From assembly GCF_963576615.1 (NCBI RefSeq), contig NC_088716.1, forward strand, positions 57,381,681 through 57,445,680: a stretch of DNA of 64,000 bases. The letters run 5' to 3'. Within the stretch, counting starts at the first letter, position 1, and each line of letters starts with the position of its first letter. The stretch is from Watersipora subatra. Taxonomy: Eukaryota > Bryozoa > Gymnolaemata > Cheilostomatida > Watersiporidae. Shown here in pieces: positions 1-11,910 of the stretch. Under the pieces are notes generated by a model that saw nothing but the letters and a program-made list of their open reading frames with translations, was not told the origin of the DNA and searched no databases. A program made the translations under genes and the position numbers.

Positions 1-52
1 TCGTTATCAAAAGGAGCTAATAACTTTTAATATATCAACTGTTGGGTTTTAG

Positions 53-2439
53 TGAGAGGATTTCCACATAGAAATAGGAGTGAAGAAATGGAGGATGGCA
101 ACGGACACCGAAATGGAGAGCGAAGAAAGAGCAATTTGCGTCGATTTAGAGGCATGGAACAAAGAGATCAGCCAATGGCTCAGCAAAACGAGCTGGTTGT
201 AGACCATAGAAACAGGCGCATAAGTAAGTTGGCTGAATTATATCTTTTGTTGAGTTTCAGGAAGCTGACAGAGAACTAATTCCCTAGTCTAATTGTGGAC
301 ATCATGATGTGATAGTGAGAATGTATAGTAAATATGTCTCTATAATGTTTCTCTAGACCGAAGGCAAAACAAAAGAATGGAAGCTCGAAACCCCAAGATG
401 TGCTGCAGAGCTGGTAAAATGAGCAGAGCTAATGACACAGAGGCGTCTTGCGATGTCTGCATCAGTAACTTTGAGTCATGGGCTGAGAATGATATGTCAA
501 CATCTGACAAGTGCTCGGAGAAGTTCATCTGGTGTTGCATGAATCTTGAAGCTCCTATGTCAAGGTCAGTCATACTTCTGAATCTTAAAATAGTTAGACA
601 CAGGCTTTTGAAGTTTTTGATCCTCTATTTATCAACACCCAAAGAAGGTTGAGCCATCTCAAAGATTTCCAACTGGAATACTGCTGACAATCAAAGCATG
701 TGCTTGTATTATGATTTACACATTTGATGTAGTAGAAGCAAACTGAGCTCTGTTAAAATGTTAATATTACAAAAATTACACAAAAAATGTAGTTTTGGGT
801 AAGAAAATAAAATTTATGATGGTTTTCATATATATAGTAGGATAGTTAAATTTTCTAATTATTTAATTTTTAAAACTAATTATTTAATTTTGTATATTTT
901 GACATCAAAACGCTTGCTTACCAACAATAAAAATTTATAAGAAGTAGTAGCATTCTTTTAAACAATTTTACATGACTCCACCACCATTACAAACATAAAA
1001 CCCCTGTAAACCAAAATGACCATGTTTATCCAGCTTGAACTGTTTTCTTAAAAAATGACTACTAGCAAAAGCAGTTAGATTTGGTTACCGCATATTTTTA
1101 GCTAAACAGACTTTCTGCTAACATAATGTTAATAAGGATTCTCAATTGAATTGAAGAATATATATATATATATATATTATATATATAAATATATATATAC
1201 ATGAGTCGTATGTAAAAAATATAAGAGTTGTCCTCTCTTGCAGTTTTGTTATATATATATAACAAAACTGCAAGAGAGGACAACTCTTGGACACTGCTAC
1301 ACCGTTTTCAGTGCGCAAGTTTTTGTGACAGTTTCAATGAACAAGAAGACGAGGAGGAAGAGGAAGATGATGACATGAATGATGATTCAGAAGAGAGACA
1401 ATCTCGTCGTAAGTTTTTTTCAATTTGCTTTTAATCAGTTCATGCATACTACAACTTTTTTAGTTGACAGCACTTTGAAGAACTATTTTAGTAAATAGGA
1501 AGCTGATATTTCATAGAAGCTATATGTGCCGCTTTTATTGCTAGCTTTTAACTGCTGCGCCGCTGGAAGAAGACGAAGCAATGGCGCTGGAGGGCTGGGT
1601 TCTAAACTGGAGTGCTACCGTGGACAGCAAGAATTAGAAAGATCTCGTCCAGAACTTGGTCTCGAGTGCTTCTCTAGGTACTCGGACTGCTGCACGCAGC
1701 CCAAACGACGGTGAGTTTACCATAAATTTTTGAAACATTCATTGGCAGCAGCACGATGTCTTACTGAAGTACAAATAATGGACACTGTAGTTAATATGTT
1801 TTCTAGTTATATGTTTATGCATGAATCTTCATATAAGCTCTGACACACATGATTATGATAATGTTGTTTTATTTTTAGCCCAAATAAGGAAAACAAAGAC
1901 AAGATGCCAAAACGTATGTAACACATCTTACTAAATGTTGGAATGATAACTCCCAAATGCAAATGTATACTGTTTAATAAATGTGTGGTACTCTCTCTTT
2001 ATCATTTTTACAATTTGATGTTGATATATAACATAATAAGAAATGATAACAAAAAAATGCAAAATACCTCTTTTAATCAGTGTGCTTTACAGTGACATTC
2101 TCACCTGTTAACCTGTGTCACTGTTTATACTGTTTGTTGACTGCAGCTACATTCTCACCTGCTAACTTGTGCCACTTTTAGCACTTTCTATTGTTTTATA
2201 ATGACATTCTTGCCTGCTAATCTGTGTTTCGTGTTGTATGGGTAAAACAAATTTATTAAAACGCACTTAACCAAGTCCCTTGAAATGATTTTATAGGTAA
2301 CTGGGGTTCTAACTACAAGAAAGGGCAACTTCCTGATGGTCTGAGACAAGATTCCAAAGGAAGATATTATTACGTAGACTTTGCATCACCAGATACCATG
2401 GATCGAAAACTGATGAAGAATTACAATGTTGAAGCGTAG
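53..2439 (+). CDS. Gene 1: secreted Cys-rich protein (ECM1-like family), 3' part only
   Basis: This is the 3' part of the first array member; its 5' exons lie left of the window. Exons by homology and splice sites: 53-223 (basic Arg/Asn-rich block), 357-564 (Cys-rich, MCC, CDVC and WCC motifs), an exon-11 segment ending at 1408, 1545-1710 (extra Cys-rich exon), 1879-1913 (small Lys-rich exon) and 2297-2439 (last exon, stop 2437-2439). Phases of the two extra exons fit: 1545-1710 needs phase 1 and leaves phase 2, and 1879-1913 takes phase 2 and leaves phase 1. Oddity: the AG acceptor used before exon 11 in genes 2 and 3 (gacag) reads gacac here, next to a gene-1-specific palindrome, so exon 11 may be skipped or the gene damaged. 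Joining exon 10 straight to 1879-1913 would keep frame. AATAAA at 2805-2810 is a possible polyA signal. The function is unknown. Confidence 0.7.
1223..1288. repeat. 66-bp perfect palindrome beside exon 11 of gene 1
   Basis: The plus-strand stretch ggacaactctt preceded by aactgcaagaga is present as its own inverted copy around a TATATATATA centre. Genes 2 and 3 have only the right-hand half, so the left half is a gene-1-specific inverted duplication, as made by template switching on the other strand. It ends directly before the mutated exon 11 acceptor. Confidence 0.85.
1545..1913 (+). other. Two extra exons (11b, 11c) kept in gene 1, lost from genes 2 and 3
   Basis: Exon 11b (1545-1710) encodes about 54 residues with an NCC start, two single Cys and a DCC end, the same Cys grammar as the rest of the protein. 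Exon 11c (1879-1913) encodes a Lys-rich linker. Both have AG acceptors and GTGAGT or GTATGT donors and consistent phases. Gene 4 keeps decayed versions (42,821-42,975 and 43,144-43,178). In genes 2 and 3 the interval is deleted, and exon 11 joins exon 12 in phase 1 without them. So the array shows exon loss that preserves the reading frame. Confidence 0.7.
2090..2240. repeat. Intron minisatellite, about 60-bp unit (gene 1 copy)
   Basis: Units carrying 'gacattctcacctgctaac.tgtgtcactg' repeat about every 60 bp just before the last exon. Sister arrays lie at 22,300-22,490 (gene 2), 36,840-36,990 (gene 3) and 43,436-43,760 (gene 4, the longest). The repeat therefore predates the gene duplications and has changed copy number since. 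Confidence 0.7.
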
Positions 2440-3834
2440 TCTTTAACTTCCTGATAAATTGGCAGAAGATAAATTTCAAAGCTTATTATATCCTGAAGTA
2501 TTTTCTTCATTAATTTAGAAAATATTTTCTATTGCTACCAAAAACCTGGTTACAACTTGTAACATCTCAGAATTCTTTTACATTTATTGCAACCTTTACA
2601 TAAAGGTTTCTGATTTTTACTCTAAAAACCGTTTTTAAACTTTTATAATTTTGTAAAATACTGCTTTCATGCTTTTTATATACAAACTTTATGATGTTTT
2701 GTAAAATATATTGAAAAAGAACAATCCTCTGTGTAGTGGTTTTATAAATACTAGCCCAGCTTTAATTCATACCGCAATGTCAAAAGGAAGTAAAAATAGA
2801 TTACAATAAAAATCCTGGACTATGTTTGGATATAGACAGCACGGAGATTGATCAAGGATATACGCTGTAGGTAATCAGATAGACAACTGTACCATAAACT
2901 ATGATTTAAGCTACTGCTACTTCATATAGAATATGCAACCAAGGACAAAGTAGAAGAGAGACAGCTTTTAGAGAATACAATTACTATGAACATAAATCGC
3001 AGCAAAGTCTATGACTGAACATTTGTTGAGTTATTCTTCATTTTGTCTCAAACTCATTTAAGAACAGTTAAACACAAGCGAGCACAAGCGTTATTAAATG
3101 AGTTATCTCATCAATGAGTTTTTACCCTAGTCAGCTATGGTGTCTGACAAGGCTATGAACTACCCAGAAATAATTAACAATCAGCTTACAACTATCTGCT
3201 GTTCCATCAATTTAAAACTAGCTGAATAAAGCCTGAGATTACACTAGTCTCTAGAAACTTCATTTGACATAAATTGTAATCTATCGACTCATTTATTAAA
3301 CTAGACTCTGACTTAAGAAGATAAACTGCTGAAACAACTAAGTCATGTTCATCACTAGTATCCGTTTTAACCTTGCTATGCCTTATCATCACATTTTAAC
3401 TGAGTTTCCATGAATAGGTAAACTTTCATGCAATTGTCAAAAAACAGGTTTTGTATACTAAACTATCATTCAAAGCTGAGCTGCCAGCTGATCCAGCTTA
3501 CCTACTAGCTAGCATTTCTAAATTCACTTGATTAAATTAACTTACTAAGTAATGGCATTAGTACAGTTAACTCCTTTATCAATATCAAGTACTTCAAGCT
3601 GATGTGTATTGTGGTCGCTATTGTCTAACACCCATTCATGAGAGGCTATAATAAATGACAAAGAATATATATTATAATATTAAGTTATTTTACGTGTACT
3701 GCTTCATTTGATGTCGGCAATAACAAGAACATAATTTAGTGACTCTCGATGAAACAATGCAAATTGCTGAACATAGTTATAGATCTTTGAAAATTGCATA
3801 CTAAAGTTTTACAACTTTATTTAAAAAGAAACAT
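2440..3834. other. 3' flank of gene 1, no gene seen
   Basis: Non-coding spacer. It aligns by eye with 22,690-24,092 (after gene 2), a shortened 37,189-38,130 (after gene 3) and 43,953-45,220 (after gene 4), so it is part of the duplicated unit. No convincing ORF, RNA gene or transposon ends were found in it. Confidence 0.7.
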
Positions 3835-3836
3835 AC

Positions 3837-5900
3837 AGTGCACCCTCAGAATGCGATTACCCTGATATATGATTTTCTGAATATATGAATAACTATATAT
3901 ATTCGTATATCTATGATATATGAATTTGGCCGTCGGTGGGCTTATTACTTGCGTCAAAATAACAAAGATGCCGAAATGCGGTTTGCCGAAAACATTTTTA
4001 CAACGTTCAGAAGAGACATGATGACCGACTTCTTACAGGGCAGCATTCCACGTGGGGAATTTTGTGAAAAATACATAAGCGAGAACAAATATTCATTTTT
4101 AGCGTTATAATCCTTTTTACTATAAACTTTTATTTAGCATATGTATATAACTACAAGTATCTATATTTAAACCGTTAGCTATAAAATCTGAGACCGATAC
4201 ATACGTTGCAAAACAAAGAAAAATTAATTTCCTTTTCACAAAGTTGGTGGTCATAAATAAAAAGGGAATAAGGCGCCTGTAATGGTATTGTTAATATTGC
4301 CAAGGAATATGTCGCAACCAATCAACAATGGCAATTATTATTGAAAACAAGAACTCCATTAAAGCAAGCACAAGGAGAAGCTTACGACTGAAAACTTGAA
4401 GGAGCTAAGGGCCAAGCACGGGATCAGCATTCAAGAGTAGTAACCATTTGATGGTGGTGTGGAAGTAAAAGCAACAGAAAATGATTTTACTGATGGTGAC
4501 TGGTACATACAAACAATGCTGTACATCACATGTATAATGTATATCATTATTTATCTTTTTTTCGTGGCATGGTTTTCATGTATTACTCATTTCATTTTAT
4601 GCTTTATTTCAATTTACTAATTTCACTTTGATTTTATGTTTTATTTTCTTTTTTAATCATGTCTTTGCAGGCAGGCCAGTTTTCTACTACCTAAATACAA
4701 ATCATCGTATGTATGTAACTCATATAACTAGCTACTCAAGATAGTTGACACATCGACATTACTTTCTAGAACTTGCTAAAGCTCTATCCTCTAGAGTCTA
4801 GAGTATAAATACGTACAAACTTCTGTATGCATAGTGATATTAATTCTTATGCAAATTTCATACAAAACAAACTATGTACTGTACAACCTTCTCTGGATCC
4901 TCTCCGCATTGCACCAGCATTTACAGTGCACCAGCAAGCATCATCTTCAATAAGTGATCAAGTAGGCTATCTTCTACATTGCACCAAGTTAGTTCGCTTT
5001 CTTAGAGCACTCTCTGCACCAGTTGGAAAGCTGTATCTTCCTGACCATTTCTGATTCTCAGGACCCAAAAGTGGTAAACTTTTTCTTTTAAAACTAGTAG
5101 AAACATTGGACAGGATTAGACAACTTCTTTTAGCCTGCTAAAAAATTTCATCACATTACATATTAAATTTATTTTCAAGTGTACAGTAACATAATTAGCA
5201 TTGATACGTCTTTGCCTCCTCTCTGCTTTACTCGCTACATGTACCAGCTCAAGTCACGTTACTCCAAAGGTATGTACTTCCTGTAAAGTAAATAAAATTT
5301 CATTTTTGCCGATAGCCATTAAATGAGCAAGTGTGCGAGAGGCTGCTTTTGATAACTGCATCGCTCGACCTTTCTTGTTGAATTAGGTTTAAAAAGGTTT
5401 TAACCAGACACGCTAAATGTTATAGTAAAAATGAAGACAGAAGCTGATAAAGGATAAAATGTTCGTGATAAAAAGTTGAAGTTTAGTAAAATAGTTAAAA
5501 ATACTTACTAAAACTTAAGTTTGAGTGTGAGTTTGGGAAGCTAAACTTATTTGAAGCGACTTCAAAGTTTGTGTTATACGTACAGCTTGAAGGTAAGAAC
5601 TCACTTACCGTACGTACTGCATTTAGTACACACATTATAATGTTGCATTCTATTGCAGATCATAACCATTAAAATTCACTAAATACAATACAGTTACTGT
5701 AGGTAACTATAATTACTAAAGTTAACATACTATTTTGTTACTAATTTTCAACATGCATACATTTTTATAAAACTTGGACGATTTTTACCAGGGGATGTTT
5801 GCATTATATAAACTATGGTCTCTATACCCCTACATACGAATTTTTCACCACGTGATGCTAACCCTGAAACGGATCAACATCGCATCCTGAGGGTGCACTG
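3837..5900. mobile_element. Tigger/pogo-like DNA transposon, degenerate (copy A)
   Basis: Termini are inverted: left CAGTGCACCCTCAGAATGCG, right ending CGCATCCTGAGGGTGCACTG, with TA on both sides (3835-3836 and 5901-5902). The sites after genes 3 and 4 are empty (a single TA before 'tctattactta'), which proves insertion. About 4290-4370 resembles the HTH of the pogo/CENP-B class (ordered residues IA-KEY, STIA-I, KNK-IKA, better seen in copy B), but stops break it. The call rests on TIR style, the TA target site and this HTH. It is shared with copy B, so it inserted before genes 1 and 2 separated. Confidence 0.65.
4804..5269 (+). pseudogene. TATA box plus signal-peptide-like exon inside Tigger copy A, start lost
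   Basis: TATAAATA at 4804-4811 is followed 400 bp on by 5204-5269, which would encode a 22-residue hydrophobic leader ending in SSHVTPK and then a GTATGT donor. The start codon position reads ATA here, while copy B has ATG (26,599). It may be a captured host promoter and first exon, or chance; no following exon was recognised. Confidence 0.35.
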
Positions 5901-5959
5901 TATCTATTACTTATCAGTCTAGAAAGAGAGAAATCATTGTTTAAAATTAAACCTTTTGT

Positions 5960-6520
5960 TCATCCATTCATTCGCTCATTCATTCATCATTAATTCATTA
6001 ATACCATAGATATATATATACCTATATATATATATAGGTATATATATATAGGTATATATATCTATGATTAATACATTCATACATTCATACATTCATGCAT
6101 TCATTCAGTAATGTATTCGTTCATTAACTTAATTCATGTATTCATTCATTTATTCATGCTTTCTTTCACTCGTGCTTTCACTCATTTCACTCTTTCACTC
6201 ATTCATTCATTCATTCATTCATTCCTTCATTCATTCATTTATTCATTTGTTCATTCATTCATTTCTTCATTCATTTATCCGTTCATTCAATTATCCATTC
6301 ACTCCTTCATTCATTTATTCATTTATTCATTAATTCATTCATTTATTCATTCATTCATTCCTTTATTTATTCTTTCATTTATTTAGTTATTCATTCATTT
6401 ATTCATTCATTCATTCATTCCTTCATTCATTCCTTCATTCATTCATTCTTTCACTCGTTTCTTTATTTATTCATTCATTCATTTGTTCATTCATTCATTC
6501 GATCTTTGGTATGTTTGTTT
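5960..6520. repeat. (ATTC)n microsatellite with a TA-rich palindrome at 6005-6066
   Basis: A long degenerate array of ATTC/TTCA units. It stands at the same place in every duplicated unit (27,358-27,432, about 38,205-38,280, 45,303-45,370) but is by far the longest here. Just before it, 'catagatatatatatacc' and its inverse form a TA-rich palindrome. Reading frames over it have no coding meaning. Confidence 0.9.
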
Positions 6521-7057
6521 ATTCACTCATTCAATTTCTTACTTGTTGCCTCACAAGTTTTATAGAATGAAGCTTTGCTCCACCTACTAGCACACTCACC
6601 CTAAAGCCGCCACATCAGCTGATTTGCAAGCAGAGTGTAGCGGATCTTCTGGTTCATAGTTATGTTGTCTCATACGGGTGATGAGGCAGTGTGTATTTTA
6701 TTCAAATTTCTTATTTATGCTTGTCAACACCGTGAAACTACAATAAAGCAATAACTTGATTGTCGATAAAAGGTTATTGAAAGTATGTTAATTATACAGT
6801 TGGCCATATGTGAAGCCATCGGTAATATATAAAATAAAACACATAAAATGAGAGATATAACATTTACCTTAATAGCACATCCAGGAGATTGCTAGATAGT
6901 ATGCGATTCTCCATGTGGTTAATTCTTGATTATATATGGATATGACACTGGCGTAATGAGGAAACTTGATACAAATAAAAGAAAGTATCAGCATTGAAAA
7001 ACAGAGCTGTAAAACTACATGTTGTTGGCTGAAAGGCTGACAGAAAAACGACTTTAA

Positions 7058-10000
7058 AGATGTGGTTGCGTCAAACTTGAGTTGATTTTAAATTTTGTCT
7101 ATTAGTTGATATGTTGTTTGTTGTGTTAGGCGATCTCAATGTCAAGATATTTAAAGATTAAAATCGAAAAAATTCTATTGCGGTAAAAACCTCAGGCTAA
7201 AAAAACATGCCCAGACTTGCCCAAAGTGTTGTAACGCGTGATACAACCTGTCTCTATCTCTCGCAATCACATCGGCTATTGCGATAAAAGTCTAGTCCTA
7301 CGCGGCTCTATTGGCATATATTCTATCTTGTACTTGTTTGTGTTGGCTAGAATAAAATTTTAAATTCAGCTACATATACATTATTACCAAGGTCTCAAAT
7401 GCTTCAAACAAGGAAAATTAAAAGCTTGTCATATTAGCTTCTTCTAAATGCTGTGTAAACATCTTAGTATCGACTACCAATTCTACCGGTCTACGGTAAT
7501 TCTGTCAAGCAAACTATGTAGAAAAAAGTCTTTGTATTGGCACAGTTCCGCCGCTACCTGCACTAATGATATACAGCCCTCCAAAAGCCTCGCTCACATG
7601 ATGCCTGTCGCCTATTCTGGGTGAGGGGGCTGTATATCATTGCCCACACTGAAAAATAGTTTCTTACTAAGTAAAATAAGCAAGCTGCGTTTTTGAAAAG
7701 AATATTTGGCGAAACAAACTACATTCCTAAAAATCATGTACATTGTATAGTCGACTGTCAACGTTATCGAGTCATTATAGGTATCAATTTGTGGAAAAAA
7801 ATTCACTGGTCACATTTGATTAGTTGATTCAAGTACTAAACCAATGGTTGAACTATGCAAAAACGCCTGTCCATACAGCTCTGATTGCACTTCAAAAGTC
7901 CATCTATCAGACAAGATTTCAGCACAGGTGTCAACGGGGCTATGATGTATTCAATGTTCTGCAAATCATGTTTTGCATTACCTTCAAATATATTATTTTA
8001 TTATACTAGAAATTCCACTGTCATACAGCCCACGACCAAAGTGATAATGAAAAAAAGAAAGGGTGCTGTTGATTGTTGAAAAAGTAGTTCTCAGCAAGAA
8101 TTGACAAGAGTGTAGTGTAAATGAGACTTGTTTGAGATGATATAAAATAAATTTGAGGGAGCACGACTCTAAAAAGGTGCAACTAACAATTTGTTTTGGA
8201 GGTAATGTTGGGTTAAAACCAGGTATACAAGTAATTGGTTAATTGTTGATATTACGATATCTGTTATAAGTAGGCTATACAGTATCTGTTAAATGTCGCT
8301 GCAGTCCAGTCTCCTCTCTTTTGCGTTGTAAGATTTGGTCATTGATAGCTAATCGAGTGATGCGCTCCCTAGCAAAGTTATCCAGTAAGTCATTGATGTT
8401 TCGAACTCGAGAGAGAGCAACAAACGATATTCCAGCGGTCATTTCGTGGTGGCCTATATCAATGACAGCTTTAGCCGTGGTAGGACCTTGACTCTTGTGT
8501 ATTGTCAAACCCCATGCTAGATCGAGAGGAATGCCTCGTCATAAAGGGGCATTGTAGTTCGGCCCTAGCTTGTACATAAGTTGTAAAGAATTTCGGCTAA
8601 CGTTTTAAATAGTTCAATGAAGCCTTCAGTGATTGGACAAAAAAAACATAGGCTGATAAACTGTGTACCACAATTTCGTACCTGTAAATCGGTCTACGCC
8701 TCAAACGGTCTACGTTTATTATAGAAACATTCGAATAAATTCAATTACAAGTAAACAAGGCCATAGACTGGTGAAATTAGCAAGGTTTTCTCGTGAAATG
8801 CGCACTGCTAAATAGTTCTACTATCTGTCGCACGGCTTTATTGGCGTTTCAATTTTTGGTCTTAACTTTTATTAAACCGAGCTTTTCAAGCGTTTTGTGG
8901 CAATTTTCGTCCAAATAAATCTGTCTATTTGTATATAATCCGATCAGATGGGTAAGTTTTAAGATAATAACGACGGTTTACAAAGACTTGGTAATGTATT
9001 TAAATAGGTTTGTATGTGTTTTGTATCGTTATTATACTTTAACAACTCTACCAAACGAAGGTTAAATTTGTTGATGAAATTTTAATACAAGGGTTTGTCT
9101 CATTGTTGATGAATAATTTTCGGGAGTTGTGTGCACATGTGCATTTATCATAAATCTCCCAACCAATCGCTTCACTCTGTTTGGTCGTGGGATAATTTTT
9201 ACAAGCAAAAAATTTTTCATCTCATCATAAAGATTTTATTAAAAATATCCACCCAAGTTGTGGCCACTCACATAGTTACAGCTCATACAATAGGGCAAAT
9301 TCATCTACTGCAGCAAACCCAAACAAAACATCATGGTTTATGAAGCACACATTCAAGTCTCTCTTTCCCATCTATGGCAGTTTCTACACTAACAAAGCTG
9401 CTTCGACTGGTGGGACCACATAAACATCCTGTAATCAATAAAACAAATGCAATAAATATATGTCATTCATAGATATGTCATTCTAACGCATATCTACTGA
9501 AAGCTTTCAAATTGGGAGTTAGATAGATTGCGAGTGTAATTTTAAAATTGAATAAATGTTTAACTAAAGCATAAGTACGCCAAGCCAAGGATTCGAAGCT
9601 TTGGTTCTGGAAGTTAAAGATGTGCGTTGATCAATTGATTTTTTTCACTTTCTACAAGTGAGAAGTGAACATCTAAAGTCAAATCATAAATCTAATTTAC
9701 TAGCTAAAATTACCAAAGAAAATTTGAAGCAAATATAGCTAGGTGAAATGATAAAAAATTATAAAACAATGATTGGTGATAGCAAAAAGTTATTATTCTA
9801 TTAATTAATAAATGTATTTGTGAGTACTAAAAGTATTACCTTTAGTATATTCATCAATCTAAGCCATTGTATTGCTAGATGCTATGGATTAAAAAGAAGC
9901 CGTCAATAACTCACTGTGCGTCTTTATCTCGCACGCGCGCACAGGAAATTACATTATAACCTCAAACAGAGAAATATAATCTGAATGTAAACACAACAGT

Positions 10001-10558
10001 AATTCTATAGGTAAAAGTAAAAGATAAATTTACCTCCATTCTCTTATCTTCCTCTAGCACTTTAACCACCTGATGCTCAGAAAACTCGGAGTCACCTTTG
10101 CAGTAACTTTACAGTAATTTTTACAATTCTTTTGTTCGTCAATAAAACGTGTCGATCGAGTAATTCATTAAAGTACCGATGTTAATTAATTTAGTAAATA
10201 TCGATGTCCATGCGATTTAATAATAGAGTAAAATCTCTAAATTTGAGATCACAGACAACACGTTTTACGAGTGATAACATTTATTACGGCCTATATGAAA
10301 ATTTCGTGCTGATGATTGGCTAATGAAGCGATCCTATATTTATTGCTCGTTGACTCTTTTCAGATGTATCACTAGTTACGTCACGAATGAAGCACCTGCT
10401 GGAACATGAGCTTTTTAAAAGATGACCTCATTCAAACGCATATATCTCTGGACAGGGTTAGTCTACAAAGACGAAACTGACACCAAATTGTAGCTGATGT
10501 TTTAGCCTTTTATTGGCTTTAATTTCATTAAATCGACCTTTTTGACGCAACTACATCT
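7058..10558. mobile_element. TTAA-flanked DNA transposon, 3.5 kb (Kolobok or piggyBac type)
   Basis: The termini are inverted: left AGATGTGGTTGCGTCAAA, right complement AGATGTAGTTGCGTCAAA (one mismatch in 18). TTAA stands on both sides (7054-7057 and 10,559-10,562). The unit before gene 3 shows the empty site at about 27,992: 'gactttaagcacacc' against 'gactttaa...ttaacaacacc' here. No transposase was recognised. Its only protein remnant is a helicase fragment at 8275-8530. A smaller inverted repeat lies at about 7566-7641. The TTAA target suggests Kolobok or piggyBac; the end sequence differs from the three CCCTTT elements in this window. Confidence 0.8.
8275..8545 (-). pseudogene. PIF1/Helitron-type helicase, C-terminal fragment
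   Basis: The minus-strand frame reads IPLDLAWGLTIHKSQG, then AVIDIG, GISFVALSRVRNI-DLL and a charged tail to the stop at 8275. IHKSQG and VALSR are hallmark motifs of the C-terminal half of PIF1-family helicases, which are common in Helitron transposons. Just upstream is an in-frame TGA, and no N-terminal helicase motifs follow, so this is a broken fragment. It lies inside the TTAA element, either as cargo or as an older nested insertion. Confidence 0.7.
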
Positions 10559-11042
10559 TTAACAACACCTAATCAAATGTATAACACTATGGCAAGTGGA
10601 CAGACCGCACAAGACTCATAGACCACAAAAGATCAACAGATCAACTAGCATTCATTCTGGGCTGGAGCAGTGAATCATACAGGGGTCTAGATTGTGAAGT
10701 GTATTATAAAATTAGGAAATTTAACAGAGACAAACAGAACCTTACACAGAGTTTTTGTGGCCAATATTTGAATGATTTTACGAGAATTATTGGCACGATT
10801 TTTCCGTTCACACCAGGATGAGTTTGAACTTAGAGTAGGCAATTTGGCCATTTTTAGCAGGGTTAGATGACCTTAGCTGATATATTTTTAGTGAGCTGAG
10901 GTTAACATTTTGTTGACTACTTCCTGTGAAATGTCTGGTGTATGTTTTTAGCAAGGTTACCAATTATTTCACACTGCCCAGCTCATCACTAATAATGGAA
11001 AACTAAAGGGAGGACAATCTTTTGCTAGCATCATCTGCATCA

Positions 11043-11180
11043 ACTATTATTGCACCAGCATAATAATTAAAGCAAATACTTCAATTATTATGCCTGTGCT
11101 ATAATAATTGAACGTGAGCACTAATCCCATTAATATCACCCTTCAGTGGTGCTATCAAGGGGATTATTGCTCATGTTTGA
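11043..11180. repeat. Double hairpin block upstream of gene 2
   Basis: The first stem is built from 'attattgcaccagcataat' and its inverse around 'aaagcaaatactt'. A second stem follows, built from 'gtgagca.taat.cca' and its inverse around 'cacccttcagtggtg'. The same block recurs at 28,826-28,966 and 38,664-38,805, each 1.4-1.6 kb before an ATG. It could be an old foldback element carried in the duplicated unit, or a regulatory structure. Confidence 0.75.
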
Positions 11181-11839
11181 AGCTATGAAAAAAATTTACA
11201 CAAATGCGAAAACAATTAAGGCAGCCACTTCAAATGACAATACGTGTAGGCCTACATGATTCAGTGCCAAAGTGATTTTATTGGCTACTCTAACTGAAAA
11301 CTGGTCTAGAATCGTCCACCAATAGGGCACAGGCCTATTTATATGAAGTATACCTCTCTTAAAATTTTATAGAATATTAATATATTCTATAATACAATAT
11401 ATAATAATCCAGTGAAATATTTTAACAAGCTTCATTACAGAAAACCTTTTGCATAACATTCTCCTTGAAAGCAGAAAAAATACCTAGATGTCGGTATCTT
11501 TACCCTAAAAAGGCATTAAAAAATTAATTTTTTGTTAGCTCTGTTAAAACTGATCATGTTTGTCAAATTTATTGACAAATACATGTTTAAGGATTTGAAT
11601 TTTGCTATCGATGTTTGTAACAATTTTAATAATAATAAACTAAACCCTAGCTTTAGTTCATGTGTAAAGGACAAGGTATTTTGAAGGAGCAACAGACAGT
11701 AGGGTAAGCAGCCTGATCTAAAATAAACACTACATCAATTGTATATCGAGACCTCAAGACAACCAATAAATTAAAAATAAACTTGCGCAAAATTTTACAT
11801 TTTATCAAAGCGTACCCATATTTTTCTATCATTTGCAAT

Positions 11840-11910
11840 TGTTTTTGTTGTTTGAGGTGATCTGAATGCCAGGATGTTTCAAGATTTAAATTGACAAAAC
11901 TTCCTTTCGA
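11840..11910. repeat. Dispersed core repeat, about 65-90 bp
   Basis: A block with 'tgttgtttgaggtgat' followed by 'tgccaggatgttt' and a 'gattaaaat.gacaaaa' end. Other copies: 7111-7175 (in the TTAA element), 29,641-29,705 and 39,461-39,530 (gene 3 and gene 4 upstream regions), 46,405-46,470 (MITE T1) and inverted at 50,196-50,260 (MITE T2). Confidence 0.65.

Noticed and set aside
1228-1434. Exon 11 of gene 1 using an acceptor created by the palindrome (…ctctcttgcag)
   Set aside because: The phase does not fit: exon 10 ends in phase 2, and this acceptor then runs into a stop within the TATATA centre.
3913-4110. 65-codon ORF in the Tigger element, partly alike in copy B
   Set aside because: No match to transposase motifs, no start in copy B at the same place, and similarity equals that of the surrounding non-coding DNA.
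6111-6386. ORF rich in Ser, Phe, Ile and His
   Set aside because: Translation of the ATTC microsatellite.
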